Positions 39,807-48,530 of a stretch of DNA of 64,000 nt are shown in pieces. Every line of letters begins with the position of its first letter. Position 1 is the stretch's first letter. The stretch spans positions 1 to 64,000 of the forward strand of contig NZ_BCUX01000029.1 in the NCBI RefSeq assembly GCF_001591445.1, given 5' to 3'. Made by a program: the position numbers and the translations under genes. This DNA comes from Neobacillus drentensis NBRC 102427. Lineage in GTDB: Bacteria > Bacillota > Bacilli > Bacillales > Cytobacillaceae. The notes beneath the pieces are model-generated. The model worked only from the letters and a program-made list of their open reading frames with translations, did no database searches and was not told the DNA's origin.

Positions 39807-40595
39807 ATGAAAAAAGCGATTTTATTTTTTACCTTGATTTTGACATTAGTGATTATGGCTGCTTGCGGCCAGAATAATAAAGACGGGGCAAATGGAGAAA
39901 AAACAGCAGATAAAAAAGTACTGACAATGGCAACCTCTGCCGACTACCCGCCATTCGAATATGTTGATACAAAGAAAAGTGATGAAATTATCGGATTTGA
40001 TGTTGATTTGGCAAAAGCAATCGCTGCTAAGCTTGGATATAAGGTTCAAGTAAAGGATATGGATTTTGGCGGGTTGGTTCAATCGCTTAAATCAGGACAA
40101 GCAGATTTTGTATTGGCAGGAATGACACCTACTGAAAAAAGAAAGAAAAATGTTGATTTTAGTGATATTTATTATACCGCTCAGCACATGATTGTTTCTA
40201 AAAAGGACAGCGGAATTGACACGGTTGAGGATTTAAAAGGGAAAACAGTTGGCGTTCAGCTAGGTTCTATTCAAGAAGGAAAAGCACAGGAAATTAATAA
40301 GCAGATTCCTATTAAAATTGAAAATCGTAACCGTATCCCGGACCTTATTCAAGAAATTAAATCAGGACGTTTTGATGCGGCTATTATTGAAGACACGGTA
40401 GCAAAGGGTTATTTTGAAAAAGAAAAGGAATTCAAGGGGTTTACTCTTAGTGACGATCCAGAAGAAGCAGGTTCTGCCATCGCATTCCCTAAGAACAGTG
40501 ATTTAACCAAAAAGTTCAACAAAGAATTAAAGAACATGAAAGAAAACGGTGAATTACAAAAATTGATTGTTAAATGGTTCGGCGGGGAAAAGTAA
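39807..40595 (+). CDS. artP: Arginine ABC transporter substrate-binding lipoprotein
   Basis: A 262-residue polar amino acid binding protein. The lipoprotein signal peptide ends at the lipobox IMAAC, with Cys20 as the acylation site. The SBP_bac_3 domain shows TSADYPPFEYVD, IGFDVDLAKAIAAKLGY, GLVQSLKSGQADFVLAGMTPTEKR and AIIEDTVAKGYF. It sits on the outer face of the membrane and feeds ArtQ/ArtR. Equivalent to B. subtilis YqiX (ArtP). AGGAGG lies eight bases before ATG. Confidence 0.93.
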   Translation: MKKAILFFTLILTLVIMAACGQNNKDGANGEKTADKKVLTMATSADYPPFEYVDTKKSDEIIGFDVDLAKAIAAKLGYKVQVKDMDFGGLVQSLKSGQADFVLAGMTPTEKRKKNVDFSDIYYTAQHMIVSKKDSGIDTVEDLKGKTVGVQLGSIQEGKAQEINKQIPIKIENRNRIPDLIQEIKSGRFDAAIIEDTVAKGYFEKEKEFKGFTLSDDPEEAGSAIAFPKNSDLTKKFNKELKNMKENGELQKLIVKWFGGEK

Positions 40596-40607
40596 TACTA
40601 CATTACC

Positions 40608-40645
40608 TAGAGACGTTCACTCCGAACGTCTCTAAGATTTTTATT
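40608..40645 (+). terminator. Intercistronic hairpin between artP and artQ
   Basis: TAGAGACGTTC (40608-40618) and GAACGTCTCTA (40624-40634) are a perfect 11-base inverted repeat with a five-base loop, followed by AGATTTTTATT. It probably lets most transcripts end after artP, so the binding protein is made in excess over the permease and ATPase. Confidence 0.75.
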
Positions 40646-40668
40646 CTTATAGAGAGGACGGATGATGA

Positions 40669-41328
40669 ATGAACTTAGACTTTACTCAATTCATTCCCTC
40701 CATGCCATATATTTTAAAAGGTATTTTAGTTACCCTCCAGATTGTTATCTTAGCGGGGATATTGGGGTTTGTATTAGGGATTATCTTATCTTTATTTAAA
40801 ATTAGTTCGATTAAAATTCTAAACTGGTTAGCTGACTTGTATACCTCGATTTTCCGCGGTACACCGCTAGTTTTACAGTTAATGCTCATTTATTATGGAT
40901 CACCGCAGATTATCGGTTATCAAATCGAGCCTTATACAGCTGCAATTTTATCGTTCGCTCTTAATTCAGGGGCCTATATATCAGAGATTATCCGGGCAGG
41001 AATTCTTGCTGTTGATAAAGGACAGCAGGAAGCAGCAATGGCGTTAGGTGTTCCGTACGGAAAAATGATGTGGGACATCATTCTCCCTCAGGCCCTGAAG
41101 AATATTCTACCTGCCTTAATGAATGAATTTATTACACTTACAAAGGAATCAGCGATTGTTACAACAATCGGGGTTATGGATATTATGCGCCGTTCCTACC
41201 AAGTAGGGGCAGAAAATTACTCCTTTTTCGAACCGCTTTTGATTGCCGGATTAATTTATTACTTGATGGTTATCACGTTAACTTTCTTAGGAAAAGCGCT
41301 TGAGAGGAGAATGAGACGCAGTGATTAA
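40669..41328 (+). CDS. artQ: Arginine ABC transporter permease
   Basis: A 219-residue HisM/ArtQ-type permease with about five transmembrane helices ([26 protein letters not shown], then [16 protein letters not shown]). The EAA loop reads [26 protein letters not shown] (about 125-150). Equivalent to B. subtilis YqiY (ArtQ). It overlaps the artR start by eight bases. Confidence 0.94.
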   Translation: MNLDFTQFIPSMPYILKGILVTLQIVILAGILGFVLGIILSLFKISSIKILNWLADLYTSIFRGTPLVLQLMLIYYGSPQIIGYQIEPYTAAILSFALNSGAYISEIIRAGILAVDKGQQEAAMALGVPYGKMMWDIILPQALKNILPALMNEFITLTKESAIVTTIGVMDIMRRSYQVGAENYSFFEPLLIAGLIYYLMVITLTFLGKALERRMRRSD

Positions 41329-42043
41329 GGTAGAGGGTTTGCACAAAAATTATGGAAAGCTTGAAGTATTAAAAGGAATCTCGACTAACATAAAAGCAGG
41401 GGAAGTTGTCGCCATAATTGGACCTTCAGGCTCTGGAAAGTCCACTTTTCTACGCTGTATGAATGTTCTTGAGAACGCAACTAGCGGTAGAATTTGGGTA
41501 GGAAATCATGAGCTGACCGATAAAAAGACAAATATCCTGAAGGTCCGCCAAAATGTAGGAATGGTCTTTCAACACTTTCATTTATTCCCTCATAAAACAG
41601 TCCTACAAAACCTCACCTATGCACCAATGAAGGTAAAAGGAATGTCTAAGGACCAGGCGGAGAAGATCGCCCACGAACTATTAGAACAAGTGGGTCTGAC
41701 GGAAAAATCAGATGAATATCCGACAAGGTTATCTGGAGGGCAAAAGCAGCGGGTGGCGATTGCACGTGCCCTAGCGATGCAGCCCGAAGTGATGCTTTTT
41801 GATGAACCCACTTCCGCTCTAGACCCTGAAATGGTAAAAGAGGTGTTAGAAGTTATGAAATCCCTTGCCCATACTGGAATGACCATGGCGATTGTAACGC
41901 ATGAAATGGGGTTTGCCAGAGAGGTTGCAGACAGGGTCTTATTCTTAGATGGTGGAGTGCTAGTAGAAGATGCTCCGCCGGAAGAATTTTTTACTAATCC
42001 AAAGAGCCAGCGGGCACAAGATTTCTTGCAAAAAATGCTTTAA
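41321..42043 (+). CDS. artR: Arginine ABC transporter ATPase
   Basis: A 240-residue polar amino acid ABC ATPase. Walker [11 protein letters not shown]-loop [12 protein letters not shown], signature [15 protein letters not shown], Walker [15 protein letters not shown] and the switch His in THEMGF. GTG start inside artQ. B. subtilis names are artR, artM or yqiZ. Confidence 0.95.
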   Translation: MIKVEGLHKNYGKLEVLKGISTNIKAGEVVAIIGPSGSGKSTFLRCMNVLENATSGRIWVGNHELTDKKTNILKVRQNVGMVFQHFHLFPHKTVLQNLTYAPMKVKGMSKDQAEKIAHELLEQVGLTEKSDEYPTRLSGGQKQRVAIARALAMQPEVMLFDEPTSALDPEMVKEVLEVMKSLAHTGMTMAIVTHEMGFAREVADRVLFLDGGVLVEDAPPEEFFTNPKSQRAQDFLQKML

Positions 42044-42056
42044 TAGGGATATGCTG

Positions 42057-42090
42057 AAGATGGTCTTAATGATCATCTTTTTATTTTTTC
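42057..42090 (+). terminator. Terminator after artR
   Basis: AAGATGGTC (42057-42065), loop TTAAT, GATCATCTT (42071-42079), one G-T pair, then TTTATTTTTTC. Confidence 0.88.
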
Positions 42091-42109
42091 TATTTTTGGG
42101 GAGATAATT

Positions 42110-43105
42110 ATGAAATTTCGTATTGGATACCGGACAATTAAAACAGCTGTGGGCACGGCCATTTCGATTTTACTGGCTCAGCAGCTTGGATTACAAAACT
42201 TTGCATCAGCAGGAATATTAACTATTTTATGTATTCAGGTTACAAAGCGAAGATCGCTTAGAACAGCTTGGGATCGATTTTTAGCTTGTGTATTAGCGAT
42301 GCCTTTTTCGGCTTTATTTTTTGAAGGTATCTCCTATCACCCAATTGTTATCGGAATTATGTTGTTTTTCTTTATACCAACAATTGTGATGATAAAGGCG
42401 CCGGATGGAATTGTAACAAGCTGTGTTATTATTTTACATATCTATTTAGCAGAGAAAATAACTATGGCTATGTTTTTTAATGAACTTGGCGTTATCACTA
42501 TAGGTATTGGGGTGGCACTACTCATTAATCTTTATATGCCGAGCGTCGATAAAAAACTTAAGGACTACCAAAGTGAAATAGAGGATAATTTTAAGATCAT
42601 TTTCTGTGAAATGGTTCGTTATTTACGGACCGGAGCCAGTGATTGGGATGGAAAAGAGATTACAGTTAGTGCTCGATTACTTGAAGAAGCGATAACACTT
42701 GCCCTTCAGGATGTTGAAAATCATATTTTACGTGATGAGAATATTTATTTTCATTACTTTAATATGAGAGAAAAACAGTTTGAAATTATTGAACGTGTTT
42801 TACCCATTGTGACCTCAATTACTCGTACAGTAAAGCAGGGGCATATGGTGGCTGAGTTTCTGGAAGAACTTTCTGATAATGTTCATCCTGGAAATACAGC
42901 TCATATTTATCTTAAAAAATTAAGAGAAATGAAAAAGGAATTTGAGGAAATGGATCTCCCAAAGACAAGAGAAGAATTTGAAACGCGGGCAGCTCTACTG
43001 CAACTAGTAAATGAAATGAATGACTATCTGATTATAAAAAGTTCATATAAAGGTGTAAAAACTTCTTCAAAAGTGAATGAACAGAAAAAGATTGAAGCAA
43101 ACTAG
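42110..43105 (+). CDS. yqjA: YqjA-like aromatic acid exporter family membrane protein (DUF939)
   Basis: A 331-residue protein with an N-terminal membrane half (about six hydrophobic segments to residue 145, starting RIGYRTIKTAVGTAISILLAQQL) and a C-terminal soluble helical half. It matches the ArAE_1/DUF939 family related to FUSC transporters. The substrate is unknown. Its position after the art operon matches B. subtilis yqjA. It overlaps the longest frame of the next gene. Confidence 0.87.
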   Translation: MKFRIGYRTIKTAVGTAISILLAQQLGLQNFASAGILTILCIQVTKRRSLRTAWDRFLACVLAMPFSALFFEGISYHPIVIGIMLFFFIPTIVMIKAPDGIVTSCVIILHIYLAEKITMAMFFNELGVITIGIGVALLINLYMPSVDKKLKDYQSEIEDNFKIIFCEMVRYLRTGASDWDGKEITVSARLLEEAITLALQDVENHILRDENIYFHYFNMREKQFEIIERVLPIVTSITRTVKQGHMVAEFLEELSDNVHPGNTAHIYLKKLREMKKEFEEMDLPKTREEFETRAALLQLVNEMNDYLIIKSSYKGVKTSSKVNEQKKIEAN

Positions 43106-43127
43106 GGAAAAAAGGCAGGTGGCTGCT

Positions 43128-43640
43128 TTGATAAAAATCTTATCGCCAATCCTGATTACTTTTTTCCTTTCACCTTTTTGGCCGTTAGGGCCAAATCCTA
43201 TGCCGGGTGGACCATTTGTTATTGTTAACAAAAGCAACAATGAAATGGCGTTTATTGATGAAAACAAAGTCCAAACAGTGGTAAGTGTCGGGACCGGTAA
43301 AACACAAGAATTAACCCCGGAAGGCCTTTTCACGATTACGGTAAAAGCAAAGGATCCTTATTTTCGGAAAGGGAATATTGCTGGTGGGGATCCGAAGAAT
43401 CCTCTTGGGGCGAGGTGGATAGGCTTTGATGCAAAAGGAACCGATGGTCGAACCTATGGCATCCATGGGACGAATCAGCCTGCATCTATCGGAAAATACG
43501 TCTCTCAAGGTTGTATTCGCACACAGAATGAGGTAGTTTCTTCGCTTTATCCGATTATACCATTAGGAACAAAGGTATTAGTTATCTCTTCAAGTAAATC
43601 ATTTGAGGCACTTGCCAAAGCTAGCGGTGCAATAAAATAG
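43128..43640 (+). CDS. L,D-transpeptidase (YkuD domain)
   Basis: A secreted YkuD-domain protein of about 170 residues. The catalytic motif IHGTNQPASIGKYVSQGCIR (His, Ser, Cys) is complete, so it should be active in peptidoglycan cross-linking or modification outside the membrane. A signal peptide-like helix (LSPILITFFLSPFWPLG) follows the start. TTG 43128 is favoured because GGCAGGTGG lies just upstream; an in-frame ATG at 43077 would add 17 charged residues, overlap yqjA and lacks a good site. A strong terminator follows. Confidence 0.88.
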   Translation: MIKILSPILITFFLSPFWPLGPNPMPGGPFVIVNKSNNEMAFIDENKVQTVVSVGTGKTQELTPEGLFTITVKAKDPYFRKGNIAGGDPKNPLGARWIGFDAKGTDGRTYGIHGTNQPASIGKYVSQGCIRTQNEVVSSLYPIIPLGTKVLVISSSKSFEALAKASGAIK

Positions 43641-43642
43641 CG

Positions 43643-43675
43643 AAAGGGACTGTTCAACCGGAACAGTCCCTTTTT
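43643..43675. terminator. Bidirectional terminator after the YkuD gene
   Basis: AAAGGGACTGTTC (43643-43655) and GAACAGTCCCTTT (43661-43673) form a perfect 13-base stem, with T-runs on both strands. It can serve the YkuD gene (plus) and prli42 (minus). Confidence 0.93.
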
Positions 43676-43690
43676 CATATATTTTTTTTA

Positions 43691-43786
43691 CTATAGAAAT
43701 GAACCAATTCCTATTAGGAGAGTTGAGGCAAGCATAGCGAATAACATTAACATAACTATAATTTTTCTCGTTTTCTTACTTTTCAT
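43691..43786 (-). CDS. prli42: Stressosome-associated membrane miniprotein Prli42
   Basis: A 31-residue protein, MKSKKTRKIIVMLMLFAML followed by ASTLLIGIGSFL. A basic N terminus, one transmembrane helix and the MLFAMLASTLL pattern match my memory of Prli42, the Listeria miniprotein that anchors the stressosome at the membrane and is conserved across Bacillales. ATG at 43786 has GGGAGGT eight bases upstream, and a sigma-A-like promoter lies before it. It is convergent with the YkuD gene. Confidence 0.85.
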   Translation of the reverse strand: MKSKKTRKIIVMLMLFAMLASTLLIGIGSFL

Positions 43787-43824
43787 TATGGGTACCTCCC
43801 TTAACATTTTGGAGCTTTATATCT

Positions 43825-43853
43825 ATTGTACAAGGAAAAACAAAAATGAACAA
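43825..43853 (-). promoter_or_regulatory. Probable sigma-A promoter of prli42
   Basis: On the minus strand TTGTTC (43853-43848), a 17-base spacer and TACAAT (43830-43825), about 40 bases before the prli42 start. Confidence 0.6.
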
Positions 43854-43948
43854 CGGAACAACTAAGCATTTTAGGAAGGATTTATGAACTTTTTCACGAA
43901 TAAGTAAATTGTCGAATTAATTTTAATATTTAGAACAGAGGGGTAAAA

Positions 43949-44362
43949 ATGATTAAAAAGGTCGACCATATTGGAATTGCTGTGAAGTCTATCGAGAAAA
44001 CGCTTCCTTTTTATACCGATGTGTTAAATCTGCCATTAATAGGTATCGAAGAGGTTGAAACTCAAAAGGTAAGAGTGGCATTTTTACAGGCAGGGAGTAC
44101 AAAACTTGAATTGCTTGAGCCTATTTCGGAGGAAAGTCCAATTGCCAAATTTATCGAAAAACGAGGCGAGGGCATCCACCACGTTGCACTGGGTGTGGAA
44201 TCGATTGAGGAAAGAATTAGTGAAATGAAAGAAAAGGGAATTCGTATGATCGATGACCAGCCAAGAAGCGGTGCCGGTGGAGCAGATATTGCCTTCCTGC
44301 ATCCAAAATCGGCAGCTGGGGTTTTATTTGAGTTATGCGAGAAGAAGGGGATGAAGGGGTAA
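43949..44362 (+). CDS. mce: Methylmalonyl-CoA epimerase
   Basis: A 137-residue VOC/glyoxalase-fold enzyme (YqjC in B. subtilis) that interconverts (S)- and (R)-methylmalonyl-CoA. Metal ligands are visible in VDHIGIAV (His about 7), GIHHVALGV and GVLFELCE. The stop directly precedes the carboxyltransferase ATG. It links that carboxylation step to MutAB at 32567-36644. Confidence 0.93.
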   Translation: MIKKVDHIGIAVKSIEKTLPFYTDVLNLPLIGIEEVETQKVRVAFLQAGSTKLELLEPISEESPIAKFIEKRGEGIHHVALGVESIEERISEMKEKGIRMIDDQPRSGAGGADIAFLHPKSAAGVLFELCEKKGMKG

Positions 44363-45913
44363 ATGATAGACATCTATGAAAAAATAAATGAATTGTATGA
44401 TAAACGTCGCGAGGTTGAAATGGGTGGCGGTGATGAGCGAATTGATAAGCAGCATGAAAAGGGCAAATTGACTGCTAGAGAAAGAATCGATCTATTAGTA
44501 GACAAAGGCTCGTTTTTTGAATTAAATCCTTTCATTGAGCACCGGACCAATGATTTTGGTCTAGATGAACAAAAGGGCCCCGGGGATGGGGTTGTGACCG
44601 GTTTTGGGAAAGTAAACGGCCGTCCTATCTATCTTTTTTCGCAAGATTTTACTGTTTTTGGCGGTGCATTAGGGGAAATGCATGCCAAGAAGATTGCAAA
44701 TGTGATGGATTTAGCAGCAAAAAATGGAGCACCTTTTATTGGTCTAAATGATTCGGGAGGAGCGCGCATTCAAGAAGGAGTCGTTTCGTTAGATGGATAC
44801 GGGCATATTTTTTACCGAAATGCCATTTATTCGGGTGTCATTCCGCAAATTTCAGTGATTTTAGGTCCGTGTGCAGGTGGAGCCGTCTATTCACCTGCTA
44901 TTACTGATTTTGTGTTTATGGTTGAAAAAACGAGTCAAATGTTTATTACTGGACCTAAGGTCATCGAAACCGTGACAGGTGAGAAAATATCAGCTGAAGA
45001 ACTGGGCGGTGCAAATGTCCATAGTTCAATCAGTGGAAATGCTCATTTTCATTCCGATTCAGAAGTTGAGGTATTACTAAACGTCCGAAGGCTATTAAGT
45101 TATCTTCCTCAGAATAATCAAGAGAAACCTCCTAGATTTGAGGTACAAGAGGACGAAGATTATCGACCAGATTTAATGGATGTGATTCCGTTCGATGCAG
45201 TTCGTCCCTATGATGTCCGAAAAGTCATTGAGCATGTTGTTGACGAGGATTCTTTCATGGAAATTCATAAGGATTTTGCAAGAAACATAGTTGTAGGCTT
45301 TGCTCGGATCAAAGGTGAATCAGTCGGCCTTGTCTGTAATCAGCCTAAGGTGATGGCAGGAGGCTTGGATATCGATTCGTCTGATAAGGCGGCTCGATTT
45401 ATCAGAACCTGTGATTCTTTTAATATTCCAATCATAACGTTTGAGGATGTTACCGGCTTCTTCCCGGGTGTTAAACAGGAACATGGGGGAATTATACGCC
45501 ATGGTGCCAAAATATTATTTGCGTATTCCGAGGCGACCGTGCCGAAGTTGACAGTTATTTTAAGAAAAGCTTATGGTGGTGCCTATGTGGCGTTAAACAG
45601 TAAGTCTATTGGTGCTGACTTGGTATTTGCCTGGCCCAATGCGGAAATAGCTGTTATGGGTCCTCAAGGGGCAGCCAATATAATTTTTGCTAAGGATATT
45701 AATAATAGTGAAAATCCTGAACTCACAAGGCAGCAAAAAATCGATGAATATCGTGAAAAATTTGCCAATCCATATGTGGCGGCAAGCAGAGGCATGGTCG
45801 ATGATGTCATTGACCCACGAGAAACAAGAATGAAGATTGTTCAAGGATTAGAAATGCTTAGAAACAAAAAAGAGTCAAGACCATATAAAAAGCATGGAAA
45901 TATCCCGCTGTAA
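44363..45913 (+). CDS. Propionyl/methylmalonyl-CoA carboxyltransferase subunit
   Basis: A 516-residue carboxyltransferase of the PccB/MmdA type (YqjD). Motifs: GKLTARERIDLLVD, GGALGEMHAKKIANVMDLA, NDSGGARIQEGV, GPCAGGAVYSPAITDF, FEDVTGFFPGVKQEHGGIIRHGAKILFAYSEATVPK and GAYVALNSKSIGADLVFAWP. It probably makes methylmalonyl-CoA from propionyl-CoA. No dedicated biotin carboxylase/BCCP alpha subunit lies beside it, so the partner must be elsewhere or be AccB/AccC. A decarboxylase role is a possible alternative. Confidence 0.9.
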   Translation: MIDIYEKINELYDKRREVEMGGGDERIDKQHEKGKLTARERIDLLVDKGSFFELNPFIEHRTNDFGLDEQKGPGDGVVTGFGKVNGRPIYLFSQDFTVFGGALGEMHAKKIANVMDLAAKNGAPFIGLNDSGGARIQEGVVSLDGYGHIFYRNAIYSGVIPQISVILGPCAGGAVYSPAITDFVFMVEKTSQMFITGPKVIETVTGEKISAEELGGANVHSSISGNAHFHSDSEVEVLLNVRRLLSYLPQNNQEKPPRFEVQEDEDYRPDLMDVIPFDAVRPYDVRKVIEHVVDEDSFMEIHKDFARNIVVGFARIKGESVGLVCNQPKVMAGGLDIDSSDKAARFIRTCDSFNIPIITFEDVTGFFPGVKQEHGGIIRHGAKILFAYSEATVPKLTVILRKAYGGAYVALNSKSIGADLVFAWPNAEIAVMGPQGAANIIFAKDINNSENPELTRQQKIDEYREKFANPYVAASRGMVDDVIDPRETRMKIVQGLEMLRNKKESRPYKKHGNIPL

Positions 45914-45943
45914 ACCAAAACCCAATAGTCAACTCCCTTTCAT

Positions 45944-45972
45944 TTGATGATACCTTTATTAAAAGGTATACT
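45944..45972 (+). promoter_or_regulatory. Promoter of yqjE with an embedded dyad
   Basis: TTGATG (45944-45949), 17-base spacer, TATACT (45967-45972). The spacer and the first half of the -10 are covered by the perfect dyad ATACCTT (45950-45956), TATTAA, AAGGTAT (45963-45969), a good position for a repressor operator. Confidence 0.6.
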
Positions 45973-46007
45973 GATATAGTGAGTACATAATTGGAGGGGT
46001 CAATAGA

Positions 46008-47129
46008 ATGGTTAATCAGGAGCGTCTTTTGAATGAATTTTTGGAACTTGTGCAAATTGACTCAGAAACGAAATTTGAAACAGAAATTGCGAAGGTATTA
46101 AAACAAAAATTTACTGAGCTTGGTCTCGAAGTTTTTGAAGATGATACGACCTCTGTGACAGGACATGGGGCAGGCAATTTAGTTTGCACATTAGCAGCAA
46201 CTAAAGAGGGTGTGGACCCTATTTATTTTACCTGCCATATGGATACAGTTACACCAGCTAAGGGTGTAAAGCCATCGATTAAAGATGGCTATGTGGTTAC
46301 TGATGGCACGACGATTTTAGGGGCAGATGATAAAACAGGTATTTCTGTTATGCTAGAAACCATTCGTCAATTAAAAGAACAGAATCTTCCGCATGGTTTG
46401 ATTCAATTCGTCATCACTGTTGGGGAAGAGTCTGGTCTTGTCGGTGCAAAAGCGCTTGATTCTTCATTGATGAAAGCAAAATTTGGCTATGCGTTAGATA
46501 GTGATGGCTTAGTTGGTAACGTAGTTGTAGCTGCTCCTACACAAGCAAAGGTAAAAACTGTTATATACGGTAAAACAGCTCATGCTGGTGTAGCACCTGA
46601 AAAAGGGGTCTCTGCGATTACGATTGCAGCAAAATCGATTGCAAGGATGCCGTTAGGAAGAATTGACCACGAGACAACGGCAAATATTGGCCGCTTTGAA
46701 GGTGGTCAGGCAACCAATATCGTTTGTGACCGTGTCGATATTTTAGCGGAAGCACGTTCACTTATCCCTGAAAAAATGCAGGCTCAGGTCAGCAAAATGA
46801 AGGAAGCATTTGAAACGGTTGCAGCAGAAATGGGCGGCAGAGCCGAAGTGAATGTGGAAGTCATGTATCCCGGCTTTAAATTTGCTGAAGGCGATCATGT
46901 TGTGGAAGTCGCTCGCAAGGCTGCAGCAAAAATTGGCCGCAGCTGTGAACTGCAGCATAGCGGCGGCGGCAGTGATGCCAACGTATTTGCCGGCTTTAAC
47001 ATTCCAACAGTTAACCTGGCTGTCGGTTATGAAGAAATTCATACCACTAACGAACGGATGCCAGTGGAAGAATTGTATAAGCTAGCCGAAATGACACTTG
47101 CCATTATCGAAGAAGTGGCAAATCAATAA
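46008..47129 (+). CDS. yqjE: M20 family peptidase T-like protein YqjE
   Basis: A 373-residue tripeptidase-like M20 metallopeptidase. Metal-binding segments: FTCHMDTVTPAKG, ILGADDKTGISVM, TVGEESGLVGAKAL, ALDSDGL and a late HSGGGSDANVF. It resembles B. subtilis YqjE, annotated as PepT-like, and probably cleaves small peptides in the cytoplasm. GGAGGGG lies before ATG. A terminator separates it from dinB. Confidence 0.9.
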   Translation: MVNQERLLNEFLELVQIDSETKFETEIAKVLKQKFTELGLEVFEDDTTSVTGHGAGNLVCTLAATKEGVDPIYFTCHMDTVTPAKGVKPSIKDGYVVTDGTTILGADDKTGISVMLETIRQLKEQNLPHGLIQFVITVGEESGLVGAKALDSSLMKAKFGYALDSDGLVGNVVVAAPTQAKVKTVIYGKTAHAGVAPEKGVSAITIAAKSIARMPLGRIDHETTANIGRFEGGQATNIVCDRVDILAEARSLIPEKMQAQVSKMKEAFETVAAEMGGRAEVNVEVMYPGFKFAEGDHVVEVARKAAAKIGRSCELQHSGGGSDANVFAGFNIPTVNLAVGYEEIHTTNERMPVEELYKLAEMTLAIIEEVANQ

Positions 47130-47137
47130 TACTTTGT

Positions 47138-47168
47138 AAGGAGAACCTAACTGATGGTTCTCCTTTTT
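47138..47168 (+). terminator. Terminator after yqjE
   Basis: AAGGAGAACC (47138-47147) pairs perfectly with GGTTCTCCTT (47156-47165), followed by TTT. Confidence 0.88.
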
Positions 47169-47208
47169 GATATAATTAGCGGAGAAAATGTATTGAAGGA
47201 GTGCCAGC

Positions 47209-48486
47209 ATGAAGGAAATGTATCCCAAAAACGGAAAAGTCATTTTACATGTTGATATGAACAGCTTTTACGCATCGGTTGAAATGGCCTATGATTCCAA
47301 TCTTAAAGGGAAACCACTTGCGATTGCTGGAAATGTCGAGGAGCGAAGAGGAATCATAGTTACTTGCAGCTATGAGGCGCGAAAATTCGGTGTGAAAACC
47401 ACGATGCCACTGTGGGAAGCGAGAAAACTTTGTCCGCAGTTAGTCGTCATGAAGCCAAATTTTGAACGTTATCGTACCGTTTCCCTTGCGATGTTTGAAA
47501 TTCTTCGGCACTATACTGACCTCGTTGAGCCTGTTTCGATTGACGAAGGTTACTTAGATATAACGGAAAGCTTTGAATTCGGCAGTCCGATAGAAATCGC
47601 CGAAAGTATTCAAAAAAGGATTCATGAACAGCTAGATATACCTTGCAGTATTGGGATCGCTCCAAATAAGTTTTTAGCAAAAACGGCATCAGATATGAAA
47701 AAGCCAATGGGGATTACCGTGCTTCGAAAGCGTGATATACCGAAAATCCTTTGGCCCTTAAACACGAACGATATGCATGGTGTTGGAAAAAAGACTACTG
47801 AAAAGTTAGAGACCATTGGGATTCACACCATTGGTGATTTAGCAAAAGGCAATGAGATTCAACTTAAAACACTTCTTGGTATCAATGGAATTCGATTAAA
47901 AGAAAGAGCCAATGGGATTGATTATCGCCCTGTTGACCCGGAATCGATTGAAGAATTTAAAAGTATCGGCAATTCAACCACCTTGCCTAAGGACGTTGGT
48001 AATCAACTGGAACTATTCCGTGTGTTAGAATCATTGGCAGAAACGGTTTCTGTAAGGCTGAAGCGAAAGAAAGTCCTTGCGTCTACACTCGGAATAACCA
48101 TACGTTATAAAGATCGAAAGACAATTACTAGAAGTAAAAAACTTTCTAACCCAATCAGTCATAAAGAAGATCTTTCATCGTTTGCAAAGCAGCTTTTTCT
48201 AAAATCATGGAACGGAGATCCGATACGATTGTTGGGCATCACAGGTACTGATTTAGTCGATCAGACCCGAGCTTATAAACAATTAGATTTATTTTCCTAT
48301 GAAAAGGATGCGAAAAAAGAACCGTTACTTAATACAATTTCTAGTCTTCGTGAAAAGTTCGGGAAAAGTATTATTGAAAATGCGGGGTCGCACAAAATGG
48401 ATGGTTCTCAAAATATCGGAACCGGAACGAGCTTTAATAAAGACTTTCTCCGGACCTTTCCAAATAAAAATAAGGATCCGGACTAA
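47209..48486 (+). CDS. dinB: DNA polymerase IV (Y family, PolY1)
   Basis: A 425-residue translesion polymerase. Catalytic acidic residues lie in LHVDMNSFYASVE (about 14-26) and SIDEGYLDI (about 112-120). The thumb helix-hairpin-helix and the little-finger domain follow (GVGKKTTEKLETIGI, GNSTTLPKDV). The likely clamp-binding motif is QLDLF near residue 359. Equivalent to B. subtilis YqjH. No LexA box was seen before it, in contrast to uvrX at 56313. Confidence 0.95.
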   Translation: MKEMYPKNGKVILHVDMNSFYASVEMAYDSNLKGKPLAIAGNVEERRGIIVTCSYEARKFGVKTTMPLWEARKLCPQLVVMKPNFERYRTVSLAMFEILRHYTDLVEPVSIDEGYLDITESFEFGSPIEIAESIQKRIHEQLDIPCSIGIAPNKFLAKTASDMKKPMGITVLRKRDIPKILWPLNTNDMHGVGKKTTEKLETIGIHTIGDLAKGNEIQLKTLLGINGIRLKERANGIDYRPVDPESIEEFKSIGNSTTLPKDVGNQLELFRVLESLAETVSVRLKRKKVLASTLGITIRYKDRKTITRSKKLSNPISHKEDLSSFAKQLFLKSWNGDPIRLLGITGTDLVDQTRAYKQLDLFSYEKDAKKEPLLNTISSLREKFGKSIIENAGSHKMDGSQNIGTGTSFNKDFLRTFPNKNKDPD

Positions 48487-48525
48487 AAAGGACCACTTTG
48501 CTGTCATCACAAAGTGGTCCTTTTT
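48485..48525. terminator. Bidirectional terminator between dinB and zwf
   Basis: AAAAAGGACCACTTTG (48485-48500) and CAAAGTGGTCCTTTTT (48510-48525) are a perfect 16-base inverted repeat with poly-A and poly-T ends, so it works for both converging genes. Confidence 0.95.
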
Positions 48526-48530
48526 GATAT

